Part shown: in pieces, positions 1-8,939 of the stretch
Layout of the letters: each line of letters begins with the position of its first letter
Numbering within the stretch: position 1 is the stretch's first letter
Assembly: GCF_001183965.1 (NCBI RefSeq)
Contig: NZ_LFZV01000001.1
Coordinates: forward strand, 1,058,594-1,122,593
DNA: 64,000 bases
DNA from: Bacillus sp. FJAT-27916
GTDB lineage: Bacteria > Bacillota > Bacilli > Bacillales > Pradoshiaceae
Direction: 5' to 3'
The notes under the pieces: model-generated
Databases searched by the model: none
Told to the model about the DNA's origin: nothing
What the model saw: the letters and a program-made list of their open reading frames with translations, nothing else
Translations under genes and position numbers: made by a program

Positions 1-701
1 TTCCAGAAGGCCGGGACCTAGAAGAAATTGCTGCCGTTATCGGCAAAACGCTCGGCATAAAGTCGAAGGAAGTCCTTGATGTGATGAATGATAAGAAATT
101 TATCAACAGCATGATGAAGGGGTATCCGGATCTGCTTACGGATGAAATCTTTGATAAGAATATCCGCTATCCGCTAGAAGGTTATTTCTACCCGGCGACT
201 TACTACATCTATGAGGAGGAGCCTTCTCTTGAATCTGTCCTTAGCATGATGATTAAGAAGACGAATGAAGTCATCGCTAAATATGAAGAAGCAATGGGAG
301 ATGACTGGACTGTCCATGAACTCCTCACCATGGCCTCCTTAATTGAAGAGGAAGCAACTGAGCAGGCCGATCGAGATAAGATTTCAGCTGTCTTCAGGAA
401 CCGGATGGAGATTGATATGATGCTTCAGACTGACCCTACCGTCCTATATGCGCTCGGTGAACATAAAGACCGTGTGACCTATAAGGATTTGAAGGTCGAT
501 TCACCGTATAACCTCTACCGAAACAAAGGATTGACACCGGGGCCGATTTCCAATGCAGGAGAAACATCTATTGCCGCTGCGCTCAATCCAGCTGACATTA
601 AGGATTTGTATTTCTTAGCAACTCCTTCCGGTGAAGTACTCTTTAATGAAACATTGGAAGAGCATAATAAGGATAAGGCAAAGCATATTACGAATAATTA
701 G
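1..701 (+). CDS. mltG: MltG-like endolytic transglycosylase (C-terminal part)
   Basis: The window opens inside this gene; the frame is open from base 3 (PEGRDLEEIAAV) to the TAG at 699-701, giving about 232 C-terminal residues. This is the YceG/MltG catalytic domain, a membrane-anchored enzyme that cleaves nascent glycan strands outside the cell and helps set where peptidoglycan chains end. Visible hallmarks are the ASLIEEEA segment carrying the catalytic glutamate (near bases 335-360) and the downstream LQTDPTVLYALG and GPISNAG motifs. The membrane anchor and LysM-like part lie upstream of the window. It corresponds to B. subtilis yrrL, which also precedes yrrM. The family is clear; the 5' end cannot be judged. 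Confidence 0.93.
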   Translation, partial: PEGRDLEEIAAVIGKTLGIKSKEVLDVMNDKKFINSMMKGYPDLLTDEIFDKNIRYPLEGYFYPATYYIYEEEPSLESVLSMMIKKTNEVIAKYEEAMGDDWTVHELLTMASLIEEEATEQADRDKISAVFRNRMEIDMMLQTDPTVLYALGEHKDRVTYKDLKVDSPYNLYRNKGLTPGPISNAGETSIAAALNPADIKDLYFLATPSGEVLFNETLEEHNKDKAKHITNN

Positions 702-710
702 CATTATTTG

Positions 711-747
711 GGGGAAGGATTGTTAAGAAGAAACATTTCCCTTCCCC
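711..747 (+). other. 8-bp GC-rich hairpin after mltG
   Basis: GGGGAAGG (711-718) pairs perfectly with CCTTCCCC (740-747) around a 21-nt loop, ten bases after the mltG stop. No U-run follows, so it is not a canonical terminator. It may protect the 3' end of the mRNA or act together with the terminator at 798-828. Confidence 0.4.
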
Positions 748-797
748 AACCTATCTATGCTAAAATAGTCGAAGTGTAAAATTACGACATGAATGTA

Positions 798-828
798 AGA
801 AAGCCATTTTAGGCTTTCTCATTTTTTT
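798..828 (+). terminator. Intrinsic terminator between mltG and trmR
   Basis: AGAAAGCC (798-805) and GGCTTTCT (812-819) form an 8-bp stem with a 6-nt loop, followed by CATTTTTTT. It ends about 37 nt before the trmR start. A -10-like TAAAAT lies at 761-766 just upstream, but I see no good -35 box for it. Confidence 0.8.
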
Positions 829-864
829 GGGATAAAGGAAGTTTAAGGATTTGGAGGAATCAGG

Positions 865-1518
865 ATGAATGAGAATCTCGACCGCTATCTGGAAGCTCTT
901 GCCCCGATGCGTAATGATCTTCTAATGGAAATGGAAGCTTATGCGAAAGCTAATGGTGTACCGATTATGGAATTATCGGGGATGGAGCCGCTTCTGCAGA
1001 TTCTAAAAATCCAAAAACCGCAAAATATATTAGAGATTGGTACGGCGATAGGCTATTCCGCCTTGAGAATGGCTCATGCATTGCCGAATGCAGCCATCGT
1101 GACAATTGAACGTGATGAAGAACGTTTAGGCAAAGCCCATGAATATATCAAAAGAGCCGGTATGGGAGACCGTATTTCCGTCATTGAGGGAGATGCCCTT
1201 GAAACCGAGGAGCTTGTCTCTCAGAAAGGACCGTTTGACTGCCTGTTTATTGATGCAGCAAAGGGACAATATCAGCGCTTCTTTGAAATGTATGAAAAAT
1301 ATCTTGTCCCAGGGGGGATTATCTTTACGGATAACGTACTCTTTAAGGGACTGGTCGCGGAGGATTTGGAATCCATCGAATCCAAGCGAACAAGGAATCT
1401 TGTGAAGAAGATTAAAGGATACAATGAATGGCTAATCTCAAACGAAGATTATGAGACAGTTATTCTCCCGGTTGGAGATGGATTAGCCATCAGCATGAAA
1501 AAGGGGGATTCGGCATGA
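865..1518 (+). CDS. trmR: tRNA 5-hydroxyuridine methyltransferase TrmR (YrrM)
   Basis: A 217-aa class I SAM methyltransferase of the catechol-O-methyltransferase-like family. The glycine-rich SAM motif EIGTAIGYSA lies at about residues 57-66, with FIDAAKGQY around residue 130 for metal/substrate binding. In B. subtilis YrrM (TrmR) methylates 5-hydroxyuridine at tRNA position 34 to 5-methoxyuridine. The two genes that follow make the hydroxyl group, so the three form one pathway unit. GGAGG sits 8-9 nt before the ATG. The stop overlaps the next start (ATGA, 1515-1518), implying translational coupling. Function is by family and context. Confidence 0.9.
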   Translation: MNENLDRYLEALAPMRNDLLMEMEAYAKANGVPIMELSGMEPLLQILKIQKPQNILEIGTAIGYSALRMAHALPNAAIVTIERDEERLGKAHEYIKRAGMGDRISVIEGDALETEELVSQKGPFDCLFIDAAKGQYQRFFEMYEKYLVPGGIIFTDNVLFKGLVAEDLESIESKRTRNLVKKIKGYNEWLISNEDYETVILPVGDGLAISMKKGDSA

Positions 1519-2444
1519 AAAAGCCTGAACTTTTAGTAACGCCAACACAGATAGAAGATATCGAACCGATAATGGAGGCAGGTGCAGATGCATTTGTCAT
1601 CGGTGAACAACGATACGGGCTAAGGCTTGCTGGAGAATTTAATCGTGAGGCTGTGAAAGCTGCTATTGAGATTGCCCATAAGGGCGGCAGGAAGGTATAT
1701 GTAGCGATGAACGCTATCTTTCATAATGAGAAGGTTGATGAGCTTTCAGATTACTTACGTTTCCTTGCTGAGGCAGGAGCAGACGCGGTCCTTTTCGGGG
1801 ATCCGGCTGTCTTAATGGCAGCACGGGAAGCAGCGCCGAATATGCCGCTGCACTGGAATACAGAAACAACAGCAACAAACTGGTTCACATGCAATTATTG
1901 GGGCCAGAAGGGGGCTAAACGGGCTGTGTTAGCTCGTGAAATCAATATGGATGCCATTGTTGAAACAAAGGAGCATGCAGAGGTTGAAATTGAAGTGCAA
2001 GTGCACGGAATGACGGCTATGTTCCAATCCAAACGCCGCCTGATTGGCAATTACTTTAATTATCAGGGCAGAAATATGAAGGTAGATGACTTAGAAGCAG
2101 ACGGGCATCTTTTCCTGCACGACCCTGAACGGAATACGAAGTATCCAATCTTTGAAGATGAGAATGGAACACATATCATGAGTCCGAATGATATCTGCAT
2201 CATTGATGAGCTCATGGAAATGGTAGAAGCAGGCGTTGATTCCTTCAAGATTGATGGAGTTCTCAAGAAACCTGAATATCTCATCGGGGTGACCAAGCTT
2301 TACCGCAAGGCAATTGACCTTTGCGTAGAGGATCCTGATGCCTATGAGGATGTAAAAGACAGCCTGCTTGAAGAGGCAGAAAGCCTGCAGCCTGAAAACA
2401 GAATGTTAGATACGGGATTCTTCTTTAAGGAGACAGTTTATTAA
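1515..2444 (+). CDS. trhP1: U32-family tRNA hydroxylation protein TrhP1 (YrrN)
   Basis: A 309-aa peptidase-U32-like protein of the TrhP/RlhA superfamily. These are not proteases in this context; they install 5-hydroxyuridine at tRNA wobble position 34 using prephenate. The characteristic segments are MEAGADAFVIG (TIM-barrel start) and HGMTAMFQSKRR near residue 155. The equivalent region of the next gene carries cysteines (SGRC, GGCCQSC) that this protein lacks, as expected for the smaller partner. Its ATG overlaps the trmR stop by 4 nt. It most likely works as a pair with TrhP2. Confidence 0.88.
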   Translation: MKKPELLVTPTQIEDIEPIMEAGADAFVIGEQRYGLRLAGEFNREAVKAAIEIAHKGGRKVYVAMNAIFHNEKVDELSDYLRFLAEAGADAVLFGDPAVLMAAREAAPNMPLHWNTETTATNWFTCNYWGQKGAKRAVLAREINMDAIVETKEHAEVEIEVQVHGMTAMFQSKRRLIGNYFNYQGRNMKVDDLEADGHLFLHDPERNTKYPIFEDENGTHIMSPNDICIIDELMEMVEAGVDSFKIDGVLKKPEYLIGVTKLYRKAIDLCVEDPDAYEDVKDSLLEEAESLQPENRMLDTGFFFKETVY

Positions 2445-2466
2445 CAAGGAAATGGGGGAAGACCAA

Positions 2467-3735
2467 ATGTCCGTTATGGAGAAGCAAATATCAAAAGTGG
2501 TAGATGGAAAACGCATCATCGTGAAGAAACCGGAATTACTGGCTCCTGCCGGTAACCTTGAAAAATTAAAAATTGCTGTCCGTTATGGGGCAGATGCCGT
2601 TTTTATCGGCGGACAGGAATATGGTCTGCGCTCAAATGCGGGTAACTTCTCGATCGCTGAAATGAAGGAAGGCGTAGACTTTGCCAATCAATACGGTGCA
2701 AAGATTTATGTAACAACGAATATCTTTGCTCATAATGAAAATATTCCAGGTCTTGAAGAATATTTGAAAGATATCGAATCCGCAGGTGTGACAGGTATTA
2801 TCGTCGCGGATCCGCTCATTATTGAAACGTGTAAGAAGGCAGCGCCGAAGCTTGAGATACATTTGAGTACACAGCAATCTCTCTCCAACTGGAAGGCTGT
2901 TCAGTTCTGGAAGGAGGAGGGCCTTGACCGTGTCGTGCTTGCACGTGAAACGAGCGGCGATGAGATTCGTGAGATGAAGGAGAAAGTCGATATTGAGATT
3001 GAAACCTTCATCCATGGAGCGATGTGTATCGCTTATTCTGGCCGCTGTACGCTCTCCAATCATATGACTGCCCGCGATTCCAACCGCGGCGGCTGCTGTC
3101 AGTCCTGCCGCTGGGATTATGATCTATATGTAGAAACAGAGAATGGCGAGAAGCCATTATTCGAGGAAGGGGACTCACCATTTGCCATGAGTCCAAAAGA
3201 CCTTACGCTTGTTCAGTCCATCCCGCGCATGATTGAAATGGGTATTGACAGCTTGAAAATTGAAGGGCGGATGAAATCCATCCACTATATCGCAACAGTT
3301 GTCAGCGTATATCGCAAGGTTATTGACGCCTATTGTGCTGACCCGGATCATTTCGTCTTCAAGCAGGAATGGATCCAGGAATTGGACAAATGCGCCAACC
3401 GTGAAACGGCACCGGCTTTCTTTGAAGGCGTACCAAGCTATAAAGAGCAAATGTTTGGCAATCATAGTAAACAAACGACATATGATTTCGCCGGGCTTGT
3501 CTTATCGTATGATGAAGACACATCCATGGTAACACTACAACAACGAAACTATTTCAAACCGGGGGACGAGATTGAATTTTTCGGCCCGCACATCGATAAC
3601 TTTAAGCAAATCGTCGGGACGATCTGGGATGAGGAAGGCAATGAGCTTGATGCTGCCAGACACCCATTAATGATTGTTCGTTTGAAGGTCGATAAACCGG
3701 TTCATCCATATGATATGATGAGAAAGGGGAATTAA
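2467..3735 (+). CDS. trhP2: U32-family tRNA hydroxylation protein TrhP2 (YrrO)
   Basis: A 422-aa peptidase-U32-family protein, partner of TrhP1 in prephenate-dependent 5-hydroxyuridine formation at tRNA U34. N-terminal barrel: KPELLAPAGNLEKL and YGADAVFIGG. The central signature is FIHGAMCIAYSGRC followed by GGCCQSCRW, whose cysteines are the expected iron-sulfur ligands. A C-terminal domain (VTLQQRNYFKPGDEIEFFGP) follows. I chose the ATG at 2467 because GGGGGAAG lies at ideal spacing before it; an ATG at 2452 falls within that ribosome site. The stop is 6 nt from udk. Confidence 0.9.
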   Translation: MSVMEKQISKVVDGKRIIVKKPELLAPAGNLEKLKIAVRYGADAVFIGGQEYGLRSNAGNFSIAEMKEGVDFANQYGAKIYVTTNIFAHNENIPGLEEYLKDIESAGVTGIIVADPLIIETCKKAAPKLEIHLSTQQSLSNWKAVQFWKEEGLDRVVLARETSGDEIREMKEKVDIEIETFIHGAMCIAYSGRCTLSNHMTARDSNRGGCCQSCRWDYDLYVETENGEKPLFEEGDSPFAMSPKDLTLVQSIPRMIEMGIDSLKIEGRMKSIHYIATVVSVYRKVIDAYCADPDHFVFKQEWIQELDKCANRETAPAFFEGVPSYKEQMFGNHSKQTTYDFAGLVLSYDEDTSMVTLQQRNYFKPGDEIEFFGPHIDNFKQIVGTIWDEEGNELDAARHPLMIVRLKVDKPVHPYDMMRKGN

Positions 3736-3741
3736 TCCATT

Positions 3742-4374
3742 ATGACTAAACCGATTGTCATCGGGGTTGCTGGAGGCTCGGGTTCAGGGAAAACGAGTGT
3801 AACGAAGGCGATTTACGAGAAATTTAAAGGCCATTCCATTATGATTTTGGAACAGGACTATTACTATAAAGACCAAAGCCATCTCCCATTTGAGGAGCGC
3901 TTGAAAACAAACTATGATCATCCACTTGCATTTGATAATGATCTTCTCCTTGAGCATATCAATAAATTGCTTAATTATGAGAGCATTGACAAGCCAGTCT
4001 ATGATTATGCGATGCACACACGATCTGAGGAAGTAATCCATGTCGAGCCGAAGGATGTTATCATCCTTGAAGGAATCCTTGTCCTTGAAGATGAGCGCCT
4101 TCGTGATATAATGGACATCAAATTGTTTGTTGACACTGATGCCGACCTTCGTATTATCCGCCGTATGATGCGTGATATTAAGGAAAGAGGACGCTCCATT
4201 GATTCTGTCATTGAGCAATACACTTCTGTCGTGCGTCCAATGCATAATCAATTTATTGAGCCGACAAAGCGGTATGCTGATGTCATCATTCCTGAAGGCG
4301 GTCATAACTTTGTTGCAATTGATTTAATGGTGACGAAGATTCAAACGATACTAGAACAAAAGTCTATGTTATAG
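3742..4374 (+). CDS. udk: Uridine kinase
   Basis: A 210-aa P-loop kinase that phosphorylates uridine and cytidine to UMP/CMP in the pyrimidine salvage pathway. The Walker A motif GGSGSGKT is at residues 11-18. [11 protein letters not shown] and YDHPLAFD follow as nucleoside-binding segments, and the lid-type region [13 protein letters not shown] lies near residue 135. Length is normal for the family. It starts 6 nt after trhP2, so it probably shares that transcript; in B. subtilis udk likewise lies between yrrO and greA. Confidence 0.95.
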   Translation: MTKPIVIGVAGGSGSGKTSVTKAIYEKFKGHSIMILEQDYYYKDQSHLPFEERLKTNYDHPLAFDNDLLLEHINKLLNYESIDKPVYDYAMHTRSEEVIHVEPKDVIILEGILVLEDERLRDIMDIKLFVDTDADLRIIRRMMRDIKERGRSIDSVIEQYTSVVRPMHNQFIEPTKRYADVIIPEGGHNFVAIDLMVTKIQTILEQKSML

Positions 4375-4499
4375 AACTTTCGGATTATTATTGATTTTTT
4401 TTCTAATATTTTCCACATAAAAATGAACAATTTTATAAATAATTTGATAAAATCAATAGACAAATCCTGAAAAACCCACTAAGCTAACAAAGAGAGCTT

Positions 4500-4584
4500 T
4501 TGCGCGTTTGATTTTCAAACGCGCAATTAATATACCATCAGGTATATACATATAAACACGGTGAATATATATACATGTATCACC
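4500..4584 (+). other. Three consecutive hairpins in the udk-greA intergenic region
   Basis: TTGCGCGTTTGA (4500-4511) pairs perfectly with TCAAACGCGCAA (4515-4526), a 12-bp stem with a TTT loop but no U-tail. It is followed by ATATACC/GGTATAT (4530-4536 with 4541-4547) and GGTGA/TCACC (4560-4564 with 4580-4584). They end about 48 nt before the greA start codon. Function is unknown; a transcript-stability or leader role for greA is possible. Confidence 0.5.
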
Positions 4585-4632
4585 AGAAGCTTACTTTGCT
4601 GCATGGTGAAAGTACAGAAGGAGTGAATTTTC

Positions 4633-5109
4633 TTGGCAATTGAAAAAGTATTTCCTATGACTAAAGAGGGAAAAGAGAAGCTTGAGAAAGAACTAGAACA
4701 CTTAAAAACAGTTAAACGTAAAGAAGTGGTTGAACGTATCAAGATTGCCCGCAGTTTCGGTGACCTTTCTGAGAACTCCGAATATGATTCCGCAAAAGAA
4801 GAACAAGCATTTGTGGAAGGCAGAATCACAACCATTGAAAATATGATTCGTAATGCCCAGATTATCGACAGCGAAGCGGCGCAGGATGGTGTCGTAACAC
4901 TTGGAAAATCTGTCACTTTCAAAGAATTGCCTGACGGCGAGGAAGAAACATACACAATCGTAGGTTCTGCAGAGGCAGATCCATTTGAATATAAAATCTC
5001 CAATGATTCTCCGATTGCCCGCAATCTAATGGGCAAAAAGCCTGGCGACAAAGTTACTGTTGCCACTCCAGGCGGAGACATGGAAGTTGTGATTGTTTCT
5101 GTCCAATAG
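4633..5109 (+). CDS. greA: Transcript cleavage factor GreA
   Basis: A 158-aa GreA. It binds the RNA polymerase secondary channel and stimulates cleavage of backtracked RNA so that stalled elongation complexes resume. The N-terminal coiled-coil hairpin spans about residues 10-75, with the acidic tip [18 protein letters not shown]. The C-terminal FKBP-like domain includes [17 protein letters not shown] and ends with [11 protein letters not shown]. The start is TTG at 4633, 7 nt after [17 protein letters not shown] matches the usual beginning. It stands alone between the hairpin-rich leader and a terminator at 5129-5184. Confidence 0.95.
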   Translation: MAIEKVFPMTKEGKEKLEKELEHLKTVKRKEVVERIKIARSFGDLSENSEYDSAKEEQAFVEGRITTIENMIRNAQIIDSEAAQDGVVTLGKSVTFKELPDGEEETYTIVGSAEADPFEYKISNDSPIARNLMGKKPGDKVTVATPGGDMEVVIVSVQ

Positions 5110-5128
5110 GATTGTAATGACTATGAAT

Positions 5129-5184
5129 GAACTGCCTTTTCGGCTGCATATCCTGCGGCCGATTGACAGTTCTTTTTCTTTTTT
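5129..5184 (+). terminator. Terminator after greA
   Basis: GAACTG (5129-5134) pairs with CAGTTC (5167-5172), with an inner CGGC/GGCC-type stem, followed by TTTTTCTTTTTT. It separates greA from pbpI. Confidence 0.7.
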
Positions 5185-5245
5185 CTGACAATTATGTGTT
5201 TGAAATGAATCTCTGCTGCCGACAATAGGACAGAGGTGTCCGAAT

Positions 5246-7042
5246 ATGAAAAAGAGAATCCTTTTTACAGCGGTCTCCATCCTGCTCGCAATGGGTTTAT
5301 GTATCGCCAAATTAGTCGAGATTCAATTAGTGAAAACAAAGGATTATTCAAAGCATGGAATCAACTTACTGGAAAAAAGCGTTCAGCAGCGGATTGATGA
5401 AATTTCTCTTGATGATGGGAGGGGCGGCTTTCTTGACCGTAATGGGAAACCGATATCCTATCAGGAGAGAGCTGTCCTTGTGATGTTTCCATTTGTGAGA
5501 CATTTAGATTGGCCAAAAGAAGAGCTTGCCGCGATTGTCGGCTTGGATGTGCGGCAGCTTGAACAAAAGCTGCAGAAAGCAGATGAACCGTTTATCCTTG
5601 AGGACAAGAAAATATTTGAGCTTAGTGACAGTCAAATCAAAGAAATTAATGATTTACATATTCCAGGTATCATAGCGGTCAAAAAGCGGTCTGCCGAAGA
5701 CCGGGCGATGGCCGGACATTTACTGGGTACTTTAACGCTGGATAAAGAAGTAATTGACTCCGCTCATACAGCTGGACAGGATTTTGACAGTACTGATTAT
5801 CGAACAAAGGTTGGCAGCTCAGGTCTAGAGAAGGCCTTCCAGCTCTTTTTGAAGGGGAATGGGTCTAAACGTCTTCTTTATCACAAAGCGGCTAACGGAT
5901 TGCCTCTTTTTGGGGTTGATGTCCGGTATCTAGATACAAGCGGAACAGGAGAAAGAGTTAATATACAAACCACTATTGACCGTGATATACAAAGACTGGC
6001 AGAGGAGACGGCCAAGAATCATCATATGAAAAAGGGCGGGATTGTCATTCTTGATATTCAAACGAATGATCTCCTAGCCATGGTCTCTATGCCTGAGCAA
6101 AATGATAAGGACATTCATGCTCAGGGCAATATGAATCAAATGCTACTGCCGCAAACACCTGGCTCCATCTTCAAGACAGTCATCGCTGCCGCAGCGATGG
6201 AAGAGGGGATTCCCCTTGAGGGCAGAATCTTTAATGGCAATCTTGATCACTTGGGGCGGGAAGTTGATGGCCAAACAGGAAGAAGACTTGGTGAAGTGAC
6301 CTTTGAGCAAGGCTTTGCATTAAGCTCCAACCAGGTATTTGGGGTACTAGGCAAAGAACTTGCTGAAAAGGATCCAGAAATGATCGAACGCTATGCAGGT
6401 AAGCTCGGATTAATAGACTTGAATGGATGGACGGGAAGCGTCTTTCGTACCCCTGTCCTCCATCAGCTGCCGGAGGAGCGGAAGGGCACGGTCTGGAAGG
6501 ATACCGCTATGAAGGAGGATCCTAATTACGTGGCGAATACATCTATAGGGCAATTGGATGTGAAGGTAACTCCGCTTGCCGCTGCAAATATGATGGCCAC
6601 AATTGCGAGGGGAGGAGAAAGGATGATGGTGCGGGCGGCCTTAAAGGCGGTGGATGATAATGGGCTTACGATTGCTCATTTTAAACAGCAGCCGGGGCAG
6701 AAAAACGTGGTTTCTTCTGTGACTGCAGCAAAGCTTCAGTCATTGCTCCGAGGTGTGGTTACCGAAGAAGGACCGCTTGCGACAGCCGGGATGTTGAGAT
6801 CAGCTAAATATGAGGTTGCCGGAAAAAGTGGAACGGCAGAGGTTGGGGAGAAGGAAAGCAAGCTGTATAATAAATGGTTTGCCGGTTATTTTCCATTTCG
6901 GGAACCAAAGTACGCCATGGTGGTCGTTAATTTGGAAACAGGCGGGCAGTCGGCTTCCATTAGCTCGCTTTATCTGGAGATAGTCAATGGAATCTATCAA
7001 ATACATACAGACGGAGAGAATAATTTACAAAAGATTGAATAA
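5246..7042 (+). CDS. pbpI: Class B penicillin-binding protein (PbpI/YrrR)
   Basis: A 598-aa FtsI-type transpeptidase that crosslinks peptidoglycan outside the membrane. An N-terminal signal anchor (ILFTAVSILLAMGLCIAKLV) is followed by a dimerisation domain with GRGGFLDRNGKPI and RAMAGHLLG. The catalytic domain carries PGSIFK with the active-site serine near residue 307, SSN near 360 and KSGT near 527. Gene order places it as B. subtilis yrrR (pbpI). The ATG has AGAGGTG nearby. The following gene, yrrS, is its usual companion, 66 nt downstream. Confidence 0.9.
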   Translation: MKKRILFTAVSILLAMGLCIAKLVEIQLVKTKDYSKHGINLLEKSVQQRIDEISLDDGRGGFLDRNGKPISYQERAVLVMFPFVRHLDWPKEELAAIVGLDVRQLEQKLQKADEPFILEDKKIFELSDSQIKEINDLHIPGIIAVKKRSAEDRAMAGHLLGTLTLDKEVIDSAHTAGQDFDSTDYRTKVGSSGLEKAFQLFLKGNGSKRLLYHKAANGLPLFGVDVRYLDTSGTGERVNIQTTIDRDIQRLAEETAKNHHMKKGGIVILDIQTNDLLAMVSMPEQNDKDIHAQGNMNQMLLPQTPGSIFKTVIAAAAMEEGIPLEGRIFNGNLDHLGREVDGQTGRRLGEVTFEQGFALSSNQVFGVLGKELAEKDPEMIERYAGKLGLIDLNGWTGSVFRTPVLHQLPEERKGTVWKDTAMKEDPNYVANTSIGQLDVKVTPLAAANMMATIARGGERMMVRAALKAVDDNGLTIAHFKQQPGQKNVVSSVTAAKLQSLLRGVVTEEGPLATAGMLRSAKYEVAGKSGTAEVGEKESKLYNKWFAGYFPFREPKYAMVVVNLETGGQSASISSLYLEIVNGIYQIHTDGENNLQKIE

Positions 7043-7108
7043 CTTTTAGGACAAAGAAATCCATGATAAAATAATGGGTATTCCAATATAAGCGAGGAGG
7101 AAGAGGTT

Positions 7109-7822
7109 ATGGCAAAGGATCGTTATTCCTCACGCGTTGCAAAGCGCAAAGATAAAAAGGTCAATAAAGTCTATAATATTTTAATAACTGTTGTTGTACT
7201 TTTGATTGTCGTGGTCGGTGCAGTTATTTTCACCGGTGGAAATGACGATAAAACCACCAGCAATGATCCACAAACATCATCAGATACAGCAAATAACAGC
7301 AACAGCAATGATAATAATGACGCCGCATCCAAGGAGGATGAGGATAGCGCTGCAACCGATTCTGAAGATGATCAAGCAAATAAGGAAGAGTCGGATGAAG
7401 AGAAAGAAAGCGACGCTGACAAAGAGACATCTGATGACAAGGATTCCGCTGATGCAGAGGACGAAAAGAAGGAATCTGAAATTAAAGAGGAAACACCTTC
7501 AGACAGCAATGTAGAGGAAGCTTATTCAGACTCAGCCTGGGAGCCTGTCGGCACTGAGCAAAGCGGCGACCATGTAACCCAGTATGAAAAAGGGTCTGTT
7601 GACTGGCAGGAAATGGAGAAAGCTCTTGCCTATGGTGCAGGTATTAGTCAGGAAGGCATGAATGTGTACTGGCTCGGTAACGGGGGGTCGCCTGATACAG
7701 CTGTCGGAACCATCAGTCCAAGTGATAATTCTTCCACTTACCGTGTTTATATCCAATGGGTAGATGGTGAAGGATGGAAACCGACCAAGGTAGAAAAGCT
7801 AAAGACGAACGATAAGAATTAA
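7109..7822 (+). CDS. yrrS: YrrS family membrane-anchored protein (DUF1510)
   Basis: A 237-aa protein with a short basic cytoplasmic start (KDRYSSRVAKRKDKK) and one membrane helix at about residues 25-42 (ILITVVVLLIVVVGAVIF). A long, very acidic low-complexity linker rich in D, E, S, N and K spans about residues 50-145. A compact C-terminal domain (YEKGSVDWQEMEKALAYGAG...) is the conserved DUF1510 region. Function is unknown. Its constant position after pbpI suggests an envelope role. GAGGAGGAAGAGG precedes the ATG. Confidence 0.88.
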   Translation: MAKDRYSSRVAKRKDKKVNKVYNILITVVVLLIVVVGAVIFTGGNDDKTTSNDPQTSSDTANNSNSNDNNDAASKEDEDSAATDSEDDQANKEESDEEKESDADKETSDDKDSADAEDEKKESEIKEETPSDSNVEEAYSDSAWEPVGTEQSGDHVTQYEKGSVDWQEMEKALAYGAGISQEGMNVYWLGNGGSPDTAVGTISPSDNSSTYRVYIQWVDGEGWKPTKVEKLKTNDKN

Positions 7823-7833
7823 TGCTTCTGCGT

Positions 7834-7868
7834 GCCGGGTTTCCCGAGGGTTGGAAACTCGGCTTTTT
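7834..7868 (+). terminator. Terminator after yrrS
   Basis: GCCGGGTTTCC (7834-7844) pairs with GGAAACTCGGC (7853-7863) with one G-U pair and an 8-nt loop, then TTTTTG. Confidence 0.88.
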
Positions 7869-7900
7869 GCATGGCAGAATAAACAGGAGGAAAAGCTCGG

Positions 7901-8110
7901 ATGGAATTCTCATTAGATTTGATTGAAGATAAGATTGAAATCTTTGAAGCATCAAGCCCTAAAGCACTCGAGAGGCAAATAGAGGAACAGATTGACCATA
8001 ATAAAGCCATCATGCTGACCGTCCATACGGTATCCTACCAAATTTATACGAGTCCCGAAGGCAAGCCAACATATTCGGCAGCAGTCCATTTTAAACTGAA
8101 GAAATTTTAA
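7901..8110 (+). CDS. yrzA: YrzA family small protein (DUF2536)
   Basis: A 69-aa soluble protein, MEFSLDLIEDKIEIFEA... ending AAVHFKLKKF. Length, position between yrrS and mtnN, and the core segment HNKAIMLTVHTVSYQ match what I recall of YrzA/DUF2536. No membrane segment or catalytic motif is visible and the function is unknown. AGGAGG lies before the ATG and mtnN follows 32 nt later, so the two are probably co-transcribed. Confidence 0.75.
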   Translation: MEFSLDLIEDKIEIFEASSPKALERQIEEQIDHNKAIMLTVHTVSYQIYTSPEGKPTYSAAVHFKLKKF

Positions 8111-8142
8111 TGATTACATAGAATAAAAGGAGAGATTAGATT

Positions 8143-8841
8143 ATGAAGATTGCCATCATCGGCGCAATGGAAGAAGAAGTTGCGGTTTTACGCGAGAATA
8201 TTGAAGAGAGTGAATCGGTGGTTATTGCTAACACGGAATACACATCTGGCAAAATGTTTGGAACGGATGTTGTTCTGCTTAAATCAGGCATCGGTAAAGT
8301 GAATGCCGCAATGGGAACAGCGGTCTTATTAGAAAAGTTCAAACCTGATTTCATCATTAATACCGGGTCTGCAGGAGGATATAATCCTGAATTGAATGTT
8401 GGAGATATTGTCATTTCCACAGAGGTAAGGCATCATGATGTGGATGTAACAGCTTTTGGCTATGAATATGGACAAGTACCAAGACTTCCGGTTGGTTTCG
8501 TTGCAGATGAGAAGCTTGTGGAGCTCGCATCAGGGATTGCCGCTGGAATTGAAGGCGTCCAGGCAGGAAAAGGACTGATTGTGACAGGCGATGTGTTCAT
8601 GTCAGATCCTGTACGTGCTGATTTTGTCAGAGGACAGTTCCCTGAGCTTCAAGCAGTAGAAATGGAGGCGGCAGCGATTGCCCAAGTAGCCTACCAATTT
8701 GGCGTTCCTTTTGTGGTTACACGTGCATTAAGCGACATTGCCGGAAAAGAGAGTGATGTCTCCTTTGAACAATTCCTAGACAAGGCAGCACGCCATTCAG
8801 CGCATATAGCGATGCAAATGGTCAAGGCATTAGGGAAATAA
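8143..8841 (+). CDS. mtnN: 5'-methylthioadenosine/S-adenosylhomocysteine nucleosidase
   Basis: A 232-aa nucleosidase that hydrolyses methylthioadenosine and S-adenosylhomocysteine to free adenine, recycling the by-products of SAM-dependent methylation and polyamine synthesis. Motifs: IIGAMEEEV at the start with the catalytic-loop glutamate, NTGSAGG near residue 75, GDVFMSDP and [10 protein letters not shown] near residue 175 (substrate ribose contact), and ALSDIAG near 198 with the catalytic aspartate. In B. subtilis this gene is followed by cysK-mccA-mccB before yrhC; here yrhC follows directly and the sulfur-transfer genes are absent from the locus. Confidence 0.96.
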   Translation: MKIAIIGAMEEEVAVLRENIEESESVVIANTEYTSGKMFGTDVVLLKSGIGKVNAAMGTAVLLEKFKPDFIINTGSAGGYNPELNVGDIVISTEVRHHDVDVTAFGYEYGQVPRLPVGFVADEKLVELASGIAAGIEGVQAGKGLIVTGDVFMSDPVRADFVRGQFPELQAVEMEAAAIAQVAYQFGVPFVVTRALSDIAGKESDVSFEQFLDKAARHSAHIAMQMVKALGK

Positions 8842-8939
8842 GATTCTCACTTGGCAGGTTTGTCATTAATTGCTTGTTAGGCAACAACACTCTTCATGAT
8901 AAGATTGTTTTAGCGTTTATGTGGAGAGGAGCTTTGGCT

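Noticed and set aside
3784-4305. 173-codon minus-strand ORF inside udk
   Set aside because: Antisense shadow of a well-conserved kinase; no start context.
4527-5081. 184-codon minus-strand ORF over greA
   Set aside because: It mirrors greA codons, has no ribosome site or recognisable domain, and greA on the plus strand is unambiguous.
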